Below are positions 6,850-13,168 of a stretch of 14,820 nt of DNA, in pieces. Source of the stretch: Vicinamibacteria bacterium (GTDB lineage: Bacteria > Acidobacteriota > Vicinamibacteria > Vicinamibacterales > 2-12-FULL-66-21); the NCBI GenBank assembly GCA_025937075.1, contig JAICSD010000056.1:1-14820 (forward strand). The letters are read 5' to 3'. The stretch's first letter is position 1. Every line of letters begins with the position of its first letter. Both the position numbers and the translations under genes were made by a program. The notes below the pieces were generated by a model. That model ran no database searches, was not told the origin of the DNA, and saw only the letters and a list, made by a program, of their open reading frames with translations.

Positions 6850-8252
6850 TCCTTGTGGCCAGCGTCGGCGAGCGGAAGAGAGACGCGAAACTCCGTGCGG
6901 CCCGGAGCGGACTCGACTTCGATGTCGGCGTCGTTGTGGCTGAGCAGCCGCTGCACGATGTCGAGGCCGAGCCCCGTGCCCTTGCCGACCGGTTTCGTCG
7001 TGAAGAAGGGCTCGAACATGCGGGCGCGCACCTCGGACGGAATGCCTGCGCCGTCGTCGACGACCCGTACGATGGCCCGCTGGCGCTCGCGCGCCGCCGT
7101 GACCTCGACGTGGCCCGCGATCGGGACGGCGTCGAGCGCGTTGTCGATCAGGTTTGCCCAGATCTGATTGAGCTCGCCGGCGAAGCCGCGCACGGGCGGA
7201 AGGCCCTGCTCGACGCCGATGCTGACGGCCGCCGATTTCGTTCTGGCTTTCGCCGCGAGGACGGTGACTGTGTTGCCGAGGCTCACGCGCAGGTCCACGG
7301 GCTCGGCCACGACGGCCTGGTCCATGTGCGTGAAACCTTTGATCGCGGCGACCAGGCCGGAAATCCGCCTGGCGGCTTCCTGGATTTCCGAGGTGATCTC
7401 GCGGACCGCGCATTCGGCTCCAACCGATCGGAGGACGGCTCCGAGCGGCGGCTCGTCGATTGCCTGCGCGAGGCGGTCGAGCGCTTCGATGGTGACGGCG
7501 GTTTCGGCCAGTCCGCCCGCGATCCCCTCCTCGACGCCATGGTCCTTCAGCCAGTCGGCAATCGCGTCCTCGCGTTCGGCGCGCTGGAGCGGAGAGAACA
7601 CGCCGCGCGTGGGCGTTGCGATGCACGAGCCGCGCAGCGACTCGATCGCCGCGAGCTGCGCGTCGGCGAGCTTCGCGGCTCCCAGCGCACGCGTCGCCCG
7701 CTCGGCCTCGCCAAGGCGTTCGTCGAGGAGCTTCGCGCCGCGCTCGATCGCGGAGGCCGGGTTGTTCAGCTCGTGCGCGAGTCCCGCCGACAGCTTGCCG
7801 AGCGAGACCATCTTTTCATCCTGCAGGCCGCTCGACGTGAAGGTCCGGCTGCGATCGAGCATGGCATGCACGAGGATCGACGTGACCTCGTGACACTCGC
7901 GGATCATCTCCGCGAGATCTTCGCGAGGCACCGCGAACAGCTCCGAAGGCTCCAGGGCGACGGAATCCGCCGGCGGGCTGACGAGGCGCGAGTACGGCAG
8001 CATGCCCGTCACGTCGCCGCCGCGCCATTCCATCACCTTGTGCCGGCCCGCGCCGCGGTCCACGAAGATCGCGAGGTGCCCCGAGAGCACGATGAACAGT
8101 CCCCAGACCGGCTGCCCCTTCGCGATCAGCACTTCATCCTCTTTCAAGTGCTTGATCGTGCCGTGCGCGGCCAGCCAGACGAGCTCCTCCCGGGGCGCCG
8201 CGCCGACGGTCCTGTGCGCGGCGAGCCGTTCGACCAGATCTGTGGCGGTCAC
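6846..8252 (-). CDS. Soluble histidine kinase with cNMP-binding-like sensor domain
   Basis: A 468-residue cytoplasmic kinase without membrane helices. Residues about 1-125 form a CRP-type cyclic-nucleotide-binding fold (GQPVWGLFIVLSGHLAIFVD). However, the phosphate-binding cassette region (about 78-100, GDVTGMLPYSRL) lacks the usual GE...R-(S/T)-A pattern, so the ligand is uncertain. The phosphorylated histidine is H160 (LSAGLAHELNNPASA). Helix 2 of the dimerisation domain (RISGLVAAIKGFTHMD) comes only at about 296-311, leaving an insert of roughly 110 residues. The ATPase domain has an N box with N371 (LIDNALDAV), DDGAGIP (399-405), FEPFFTTK and GTGLGL (425-430), all intact. The GTG start at 8252 has GGAGG at 8261-8265 with 8-nt spacing. 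The 4-bp ATGA overlap with the next gene makes the fused response regulator its clear partner. Kinase identity is firm; the signal is unknown. Confidence 0.94.
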   Translation of the reverse strand: MTATDLVERLAAHRTVGAAPREELVWLAAHGTIKHLKEDEVLIAKGQPVWGLFIVLSGHLAIFVDRGAGRHKVMEWRGGDVTGMLPYSRLVSPPADSVALEPSELFAVPREDLAEMIRECHEVTSILVHAMLDRSRTFTSSGLQDEKMVSLGKLSAGLAHELNNPASAIERGAKLLDERLGEAERATRALGAAKLADAQLAAIESLRGSCIATPTRGVFSPLQRAEREDAIADWLKDHGVEEGIAGGLAETAVTIEALDRLAQAIDEPPLGAVLRSVGAECAVREITSEIQEAARRISGLVAAIKGFTHMDQAVVAEPVDLRVSLGNTVTVLAAKARTKSAAVSIGVEQGLPPVRGFAGELNQIWANLIDNALDAVPIAGHVEVTAARERQRAIVRVVDDGAGIPSEVRARMFEPFFTTKPVGKGTGLGLDIVQRLLSHNDADIEVESAPGRTEFRVSLPLADAGHKE

Positions 8253-8385
8253 TGAGGCGACCTCCCCCTTCTGCTGTGCAAAGAGCCAAGAATCTCACAT
8301 CCCGCGCGCAAACGGGCCAGTTGGCGGGAGCCCCGACGCACCTTCCAGGACTGCCCACGTCATTAATCGCATCACGGTAAAACTT

Positions 8386-8400
8386 TATTGCAATACAATA
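8386..8400. promoter_or_regulatory. Operator-like palindrome 1
   Basis: TATTGCAATACAATA: the arms TATTG and CAATA form an inverted repeat around 5 bp. It agrees with palindrome 2 at 10 of 15 positions (consensus TATYG-N5-CRATA), and their centres are 21 bp apart, two helical turns. It is a likely binding site for the small XRE regulator encoded downstream (inference). Confidence 0.55.
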
Positions 8401-8417
8401 CGTATTTATCGTACAAC
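8389..8417 (+). promoter_or_regulatory. Candidate promoter for the DUF2975-XRE pair
   Basis: TTGCAA (8389-8394) and TACAAC (8412-8417) each match the sigma-70 consensus at 4 of 6 positions and are 17 bp apart. Each box lies inside one of the two palindromes, which would give simple repression by promoter occlusion. Transcription would begin near 8424, about 30 bp before the start codon. The matches are modest, so this is tentative. Confidence 0.35.
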
Positions 8418-8422
8418 GATAA
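8406..8422. promoter_or_regulatory. Operator-like palindrome 2
   Basis: TTATCGT-ACA-ACGATAA is a perfect inverted repeat with 7-bp arms and a 3-bp centre. Its 15-bp core (8407-8421) resembles palindrome 1. A further perfect 10-bp palindrome, AATACGTATT (8397-8406), lies between the two sites. Such symmetry in an AT-rich patch ahead of an operon that encodes a small regulator is typical of an autoregulatory operator. Confidence 0.6.
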
Positions 8423-8455
8423 CGCACGCCGTCGGCGTGAGCGTGGAGGCAGAAC

Positions 8456-9088
8456 ATGACGGGCATGGCCAAGAATCCGATCGCGTCGTTTCTGGCGGGT
8501 CTCGTGAACGTCCTCTGGTACGGGGCAATGGTCATCCTCGCGTTGGCGATCGTCCTCCTCGTGGTGTCACCGTGGATCGGCACGCACGATCTGAAAGTCG
8601 ATCTCGAGATTCCCGTGGCGCTGCGCGTGAATGCGACAACGCATCCGGTTGTCGCGCGGTCGCAGGATGTCACGCAGGCCAGGATTGAGGATCTTCGAGG
8701 CGCGGTTCGCTTCGTGCCCTTGAATCGAGGTGTGGTCGCCGGATCGGCGGCGGTGCTGATCGTCGCGATTTCGCTGATCGTCTGGGTGCTGCACCAACTC
8801 AGGTCCGTCTTCCGCACGCTGAGAGACGGTCGACCGTTCGTCGCCGCGAACGCGTCACGGCTGCGGAACATCGGGTGGGCCGTCATCGTCGGCGAAACGC
8901 TTCGCACGGCGCTGGCGTTGGTCGAGAACGCCTATGCCGCCGGGCACTTCGCAGTATCGGGTCTCACGTTCGAGGTTCGTCCGGACTACAACGCGCTCAC
9001 GGTGATCAGCGGTCTCATCATCCTGGCGATCGCCGAAGTCTTCAGGGCCGGCACGAGGCTCGATGAAGAGCAGTCGTTGACGGTGTGA
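8456..9088 (+). CDS. DUF2975 family membrane protein
   Basis: A 210-residue membrane protein recognised as DUF2975 (YoaS-like) by DGRPFVAANASRLRNIGW (124-141), the C-terminal IAEVFRAGTRLDEEQSLTV and its partner gene. Four hydrophobic segments are visible at about 15-38, 93-115, 137-157 and 180-197, with a polar stretch of about 50 residues between the first two. The ATG at 8456 has a perfect GGAGG (8445-8449) at 6-nt spacing; a second in-frame ATG three codons later is less well placed. The next gene is a small XRE regulator a few bases downstream, the standard arrangement for this family. The family is widespread but its biochemical function is not known; sensing or sequestration coupled to the regulator is speculation. 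Confidence 0.9.
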   Translation: MTGMAKNPIASFLAGLVNVLWYGAMVILALAIVLLVVSPWIGTHDLKVDLEIPVALRVNATTHPVVARSQDVTQARIEDLRGAVRFVPLNRGVVAGSAAVLIVAISLIVWVLHQLRSVFRTLRDGRPFVAANASRLRNIGWAVIVGETLRTALALVENAYAAGHFAVSGLTFEVRPDYNALTVISGLIILAIAEVFRAGTRLDEEQSLTV

Positions 9089-9096
9089 GGCGTTCG

Positions 9097-9330
9097 ATGG
9101 CCATCCGCGTACGCCTCGATTACCTGCTGCTCGACCGGCGTCTGACGCTGACGGACCTGGCGGATCGCATCGGCATCACGATCGCGAACCTGTCGGTTCT
9201 GAAGACCAACAAGGCCCGCGCGATCCGGTTCTCGACGCTCGACGCGCTCTGCCGGGAGCTCCACTGCCAGCCTGGCGAGCTGCTGGAGTGGACGCCCGAT
9301 GAAATCGATGACGGGAAGGCGGGGGTCTGA
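9097..9330 (+). CDS. YozG-like small XRE transcriptional regulator
   Basis: A 77-residue Cro/C1-type helix-turn-helix protein (HTH_26/YozG type) that is almost only the DNA-binding domain. The helix-turn-helix is at about 17-37 (LTDLADRIGITIANLSVLKT) and is followed by the family's ARAIRFSTLDALCRELHCQPGELLEW. The ATG at 9097 gives the standard MAIRVRLD opening, and GAGG lies 6 nt upstream. A GTG at 9085, overlapping the DUF2975 stop as GTGA, would add four residues and cannot be excluded. Partners of DUF2975 proteins are nearly always of this kind. The paired palindromes before the DUF2975 gene are its likely operators, so the pair is probably autoregulated. Confidence 0.92.
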   Translation: MAIRVRLDYLLLDRRLTLTDLADRIGITIANLSVLKTNKARAIRFSTLDALCRELHCQPGELLEWTPDEIDDGKAGV

Positions 9331-9366
9331 GTGACGATGCCAGGCGGGCCAGACGGAGGCCCTGAG

Positions 9367-12009
9367 TCAGTGCGGCATTCGCGCTTGGGGATCAAAGTGT
9401 TCAATCAACCACGCATCGGCCGTTCCGGCGCTGACACTGCTCACGAAGTAGTGACCGTCAGGCGTCACGTCGCCCCCGTCCTCGCTGGCCAGCGGCTCAC
9501 GCGAAAGAGGGCTCGATTGTCCATTGCGTGTCGAAACTGACCAAACGCCGCGCTCATCCGCTGCGATCACCGCTCCTCCGTCTGCCGACCAGCCCATCGG
9601 CCAATACGTAGCAGTCGTCATCAGCCGAGGGACGAGCGCGGGCCATGAGAAGACGTAGAGCCCGCGCGGGCCTCCGGTACGATTCCAGAACACAGCGAGC
9701 TCCTTTCCGCCCGGTGCAAATTCCGGCAAGAACACCCACCCATAGCGACTCCCAGGCAACAGGAACGAATCCTGGCCGGTCGACAGATCCCGGATGCGAT
9801 AGTTCATCTGGTTCATGCTCGTGACTTCCTGCCACATCAGCCGTCCGTCCGGTGTCCAGGCCGTGAGAAGGTTGTTGCTCGGCGCTGCGTCGTGGAGTTG
9901 CTCCAATTGCCTGCCATCCGCACGCATCAACCACACGCTGCTGGTGCCACCTCGCACCGATGCAAACGCGATGCTCGCTCCGTCGGGTGACCAGGCAGGC
10001 GCGCCATCGAAATCGTCTCCCGATGTCAGCGGGATCGGCTCTCCACCGGCGAACGGAACCTTGACGATCCGAGTGCGCGGTGGAATACCGACGACAGCGG
10101 CAATCCACTGTCCGTCAGGCGACACCCTGGGCGAGCTGAATCTCCGTGTCCCATGCGTGATGAACGTCATCGATTCGCCGGAACGCGTCATATTGAGCCG
10201 CGCCAGGTTCGCCGTCACGGTGCTCCGAACATGAAGAAGAGAGCGGCCGTCGCCGGAGATTGTCAAGCTATCGCCTGCGGACAGGCCTGACATCACCACG
10301 CGCGGCGTTGGCGAGGCCGCGTCGCCGAGGTCCAGCGACAGGAGCTCGGCGGCCTCGTTCTGGGGTCTCAGGAAGTAAACGCGATTCTCGATCGGCGACC
10401 AGCAAATCGAGCTGATAGGCTGCACATCGGTGTAGACGGGACGGGCCTCACGGCCGTCGGCTGTGGCGATCCAAATCACCCAACGTTCGCCAACGTCGCG
10501 GCCCAGAAGCGCCAGACGATCCAACTTCGGATGCCAATTGATGTCGTGTGCGGAGTGAATCCCACTTACAGCAACTGAGCCGATCAACGTACCATGCGTC
10601 ACGTCGTAGATCGTGAAACCACCGGGTTCGTGCTGACCCGCGAGCGCGATGCGTGAGCCGTCTGGTGACCACGCGCCATAGGTAGACGGCGTCACCCACG
10701 TGACACTGAGAGGTCGCGCACCATGCGTTGAAGCGACGTACAGGAAGGACCCTCGTTGGTTGCCACCAACGAAGGCGATCCGGTCCCCGCGTGGTGACCA
10801 TCTGAGTTTCGAGATCCCCTCTGACGCAACGTCCGCGCCGACGATCTCAGCTGCCGGTCCACCGGAAACCTCCTGGATCAGGAGCCGACCTGCGCTGGTG
10901 TAGGCAAGGCTGCGGCCATCCGGCGAAAGAGCGGCCTCGCTGACATTCCCGACAAACGTGAGTTGACGATGGACCGGTGACGCAGCCATCGGCTGTTCAG
11001 CGACCGGAGCATCACGATGAGGAAGCGTCAGAAGCGCGACAATACCGGCAGCAGTAAGCGCGCAGACCGCGACGACCGCCGCGAGTTTCAGCTTGCGGGC
11101 GCTGTCCGCGGATACTGGCTGCCTGGGTTCGACACGATCCACCGCCTGACGGAGGAGCTCATCGAGCGCTGTCATGTCTCGGACACGAGCGCGAACGTCT
11201 TTCTCGAGACATCGGCGCAACACGCTGTGGATCACCGGCGATATCGATCGCGGCAGTGCTGCCCACTCAGGTTCGTGTTCCAGGATCGCGGCGATGGTGT
11301 CGGACATCGTGTCCCGGGCGAACGCCGCACGTCCTGTCAGCATCTCGTACAGCACACAGCCGAACGCCCAGATGTCGGTGCGCCCGTCTACGGCGTGCCC
11401 TCGCGCCTGTTCCGGGCTCATGTACGCGACGGTTCCCGCTGCGAAGCGTTCTCGCGTGCTCGCCGCCGTTATGGTGGGTGCCTGCGAAAGGTCAGAAGGC
11501 TTGCCATCGCTCGCGACTTCCGCCAGTCCGAAATCGAGCACTTTGACCTCACCGGCGGGCGTGACCTTTATGTTGGCGGGCTTCAAATCTCGATGAACAA
11601 TGCCTTTCCTGTGCGCCGCGACGAGGGCCTCAACTACCTGACGGGCGATCTCGAGTGCTTCGCGGACAGGGATCGCGCCGGAGGCCAGACGTTCGGCGAG
11701 TGTCTCTCCCTCGACGAGCTCGAGCACGAGTGCGCGTACGCCCTGTTCTAGACCGGTCGAGGCGTCTGCTTCCTGGAAGCCGTAGATAGACGCAATGTGC
11801 GGGTGATTCAGTGCCGCCAGAATTCGCGCTTCGCGCTCGAATCGTGCTCGACGCTTGGGATCAGCCGCGAACCTTTTCGGCAAGATCTTGAGCGCGACGT
11901 CGCGCCCAAGCTTCGCGTCGTGAGCGCGGTACACCTCGCCCATCCCGCCAGCGCCGATGGCAGCTTGAATCTGATACGGTCCGAGGCGGGTACCGGGAGA
12001 TAACCACAC
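9367..12009 (-). CDS. Transmembrane Ser/Thr protein kinase with PD40 beta-propeller
   Basis: 880 residues. The Hanks-type kinase domain (about 11-290) has the glycine loop GAGGMGEVY (19-27), K41, E60, HRDLKPAN (139-146, D141), DFG (159-161) and SPE (198-200), so it should be active and of the RD type. One membrane helix follows at about 308-329, and then an extracytoplasmic domain with about twelve PD40/TolB-type repeats. Examples are LSPDGRSLAY from 361, WSPDGSRIALAG, VSPDGQWIAAV, WSPDGASIAFAS and VTPDGHYFVSS from 848. Twelve repeats fit two six-bladed propellers or one large one. The GTG start at 12009 gives the family opening WLSPGTRLGPYQI; there is no clear ribosome site, but a TATAAT lies 11 nt upstream. 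Such kinases occur in many copies in Acidobacteriota. The ligand and the phosphorylation targets cannot be read from the sequence. Confidence 0.95.
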   Translation of the reverse strand: MWLSPGTRLGPYQIQAAIGAGGMGEVYRAHDAKLGRDVALKILPKRFAADPKRRARFEREARILAALNHPHIASIYGFQEADASTGLEQGVRALVLELVEGETLAERLASGAIPVREALEIARQVVEALVAAHRKGIVHRDLKPANIKVTPAGEVKVLDFGLAEVASDGKPSDLSQAPTITAASTRERFAAGTVAYMSPEQARGHAVDGRTDIWAFGCVLYEMLTGRAAFARDTMSDTIAAILEHEPEWAALPRSISPVIHSVLRRCLEKDVRARVRDMTALDELLRQAVDRVEPRQPVSADSARKLKLAAVVAVCALTAAGIVALLTLPHRDAPVAEQPMAASPVHRQLTFVGNVSEAALSPDGRSLAYTSAGRLLIQEVSGGPAAEIVGADVASEGISKLRWSPRGDRIAFVGGNQRGSFLYVASTHGARPLSVTWVTPSTYGAWSPDGSRIALAGQHEPGGFTIYDVTHGTLIGSVAVSGIHSAHDINWHPKLDRLALLGRDVGERWVIWIATADGREARPVYTDVQPISSICWSPIENRVYFLRPQNEAAELLSLDLGDAASPTPRVVMSGLSAGDSLTISGDGRSLLHVRSTVTANLARLNMTRSGESMTFITHGTRRFSSPRVSPDGQWIAAVVGIPPRTRIVKVPFAGGEPIPLTSGDDFDGAPAWSPDGASIAFASVRGGTSSVWLMRADGRQLEQLHDAAPSNNLLTAWTPDGRLMWQEVTSMNQMNYRIRDLSTGQDSFLLPGSRYGWVFLPEFAPGGKELAVFWNRTGGPRGLYVFSWPALVPRLMTTATYWPMGWSADGGAVIAADERGVWSVSTRNGQSSPLSREPLASEDGGDVTPDGHYFVSSVSAGTADAWLIEHFDPQARMPH

Positions 12010-12020
12010 GGACGGCTCGA

Positions 12021-12026
12021 ATTATA
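12021..12026 (-). promoter_or_regulatory. -10-like TATAAT box close to the kinase start
   Basis: On the minus strand a perfect TATAAT ends 11 nt before the GTG start of the PD40 kinase. No convincing -35 box sits 16-18 bp further up. If it is used, transcription would start about 5-6 nt before the start codon, giving a nearly leaderless mRNA. It also implies that the kinase is not only read through from the upstream secreted-protein gene. Confidence 0.4.
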
Positions 12027-12056
12027 GAAAGACAGAGGCGCAACCGAAATGGTCGT

Positions 12057-13139
12057 CTACGACCTGGAATGCGCTTCAGGGCCGCCTTCATGTGTCGGAT
12101 GCTGAAACATGCGCTGAAGCTTGTTCAGCTGATCTGATACGACCCCGCGCGCCCTCGAACTGATGATGGCGCGGGCGACACCGCCCAGCATCCCGCCGAG
12201 GACATCGAGCCGCGACCTGTTCACGTACACCAGATACGTCGACGTCGCCGGACCGGATCGACTCCCCACCAGCACGGTAACACCGAGCGACGCATCGAAG
12301 TAGTGGCTGGCGTAGATCTGCTTCGAACCGATCATGTACTCGACAGGGGTCTCGCCGGCACTTCGCGAGATGGCCAGGTGCGTGATGCTGACGACGCCCC
12401 GCCGGCCAACGCGCTCCCTGGACCAATAGAGGATGTCCGACGTGTCGGGCACGCGGCCGGCAGGAAACTCGATCAGGTGCCGCAGCAGCGAGGGGAAATG
12501 CGGACAGTCGTCGGGATCGGAGGCCGCGAGCGATGCGAACTCGCGGGCGACGTTCAGCGGGGCGGCCCTGTCCGCGTACTCCATCGCGGCGGCGGATCCA
12601 GACCGCAGATACGCGTTGGTATAGTCAGCCAGCATCTGCCCGAACAAGCCGGTCGCGCGGCGCGGCGCATCCGGCGTCTTCCAATCGATCTCCTGTTGAA
12701 GGCGGGCGATGGCCGGCCCGGGCAGCCGCACGCCACAGTGCCCGATGCGGCAGTCGCGCAGGTTCCGGATATCCGACTCGTCGAGCGTCAGCGCCGCCAG
12801 ATCGTCCTTCGACGGCGAGCTCGAGAAGACGCCAATCTGCAGGACGGCTTCATCCTGCTTGAAGTGGACGATATCGTTGAGGCGTGCGACGTAGGCCTGC
12901 GCGGAAGTCGAGAGCCGGACGACGCCGATGGTATCGACCTCTCGCCGCTCTTCCGCGCGCAACGTTCGCGTGAGGACGTGGCCACGATCGATCCGGTCGA
13001 CGTCGGCCCCCGTGAGCTTGAACGACGTCATCAGATACGAGCGTGCATCGAGGGAGACAGCACGGATAGCGTCCGGCCGCCACGCTGCGGAGGCGGCCAG
13101 CAGGGCGATCGTCAGCGTCGATGGAAGCGCGCGCGACAC
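12057..13139 (-). CDS. Secreted protein of unknown function
   Basis: A 360-residue protein that I do not assign to a named family. It starts with a signal-peptide-like segment (SRALPSTLTIALLAASAAW) and has no later membrane helix. The visible landmarks are CRIGHC (C130, C135), ILYWSRE at 236-242, SITHLAIS at 251-258, SKQIYASHYFDASL (272-285) and a YVNRSRLDVLGG stretch near 305-316. The motif density suggests a conserved family rather than a chance frame. The GTG at 13139 is chosen because GAGG lies 5 nt before it and because it starts exactly at the signal peptide; the frame stays open further upstream, but there it only shadows the radical SAM gene. It follows that gene by 29 bp on the same strand and is probably co-transcribed. 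The two close cysteines could form a disulfide or bind a metal (speculation). Confidence 0.85.
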   Translation of the reverse strand: MSRALPSTLTIALLAASAAWRPDAIRAVSLDARSYLMTSFKLTGADVDRIDRGHVLTRTLRAEERREVDTIGVVRLSTSAQAYVARLNDIVHFKQDEAVLQIGVFSSSPSKDDLAALTLDESDIRNLRDCRIGHCGVRLPGPAIARLQQEIDWKTPDAPRRATGLFGQMLADYTNAYLRSGSAAAMEYADRAAPLNVAREFASLAASDPDDCPHFPSLLRHLIEFPAGRVPDTSDILYWSRERVGRRGVVSITHLAISRSAGETPVEYMIGSKQIYASHYFDASLGVTVLVGSRSGPATSTYLVYVNRSRLDVLGGMLGGVARAIISSRARGVVSDQLNKLQRMFQHPTHEGGPEAHSRS

Positions 13140-13168
13140 GGAATCCTCGTCACGACACGGCGCGAACG

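Larger units (their letters stand above)
8253..8455. promoter_or_regulatory. AT-rich divergent intergenic control region
   Basis: This gap separates the divergently read kinase gene and the DUF2975 gene and should hold both promoters. The left part is ordinary GC-rich leader. Bases of about 8360-8423 are clearly AT-rich against the surrounding sequence and contain the two palindromes listed separately. No confident promoter for the kinase direction could be picked by eye. Confidence 0.6.

Noticed and set aside
6850..7626. N-terminal extension of about 259 codons to the response-regulator flavoprotein frame
   Set aside because: The extension lies inside the kinase gene in another frame, is Arg/Gly/Ala-rich without motifs, and the receiver domain begins cleanly at the ATG at 6849 that overlaps the kinase stop.
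6855..8255. Plus-strand open frame of 466 codons antisense to the histidine kinase
   Set aside because: Same GC-driven shadow pattern; the kinase on the minus strand has intact H, N, G1 and G2 motifs.
9346..9362. GGGCC-N7-GGCCC hairpin between the XRE and kinase genes as a bidirectional terminator
   Set aside because: The stem is only 5 bp and neither strand has a T-run after it; the position is right but the evidence is too thin.
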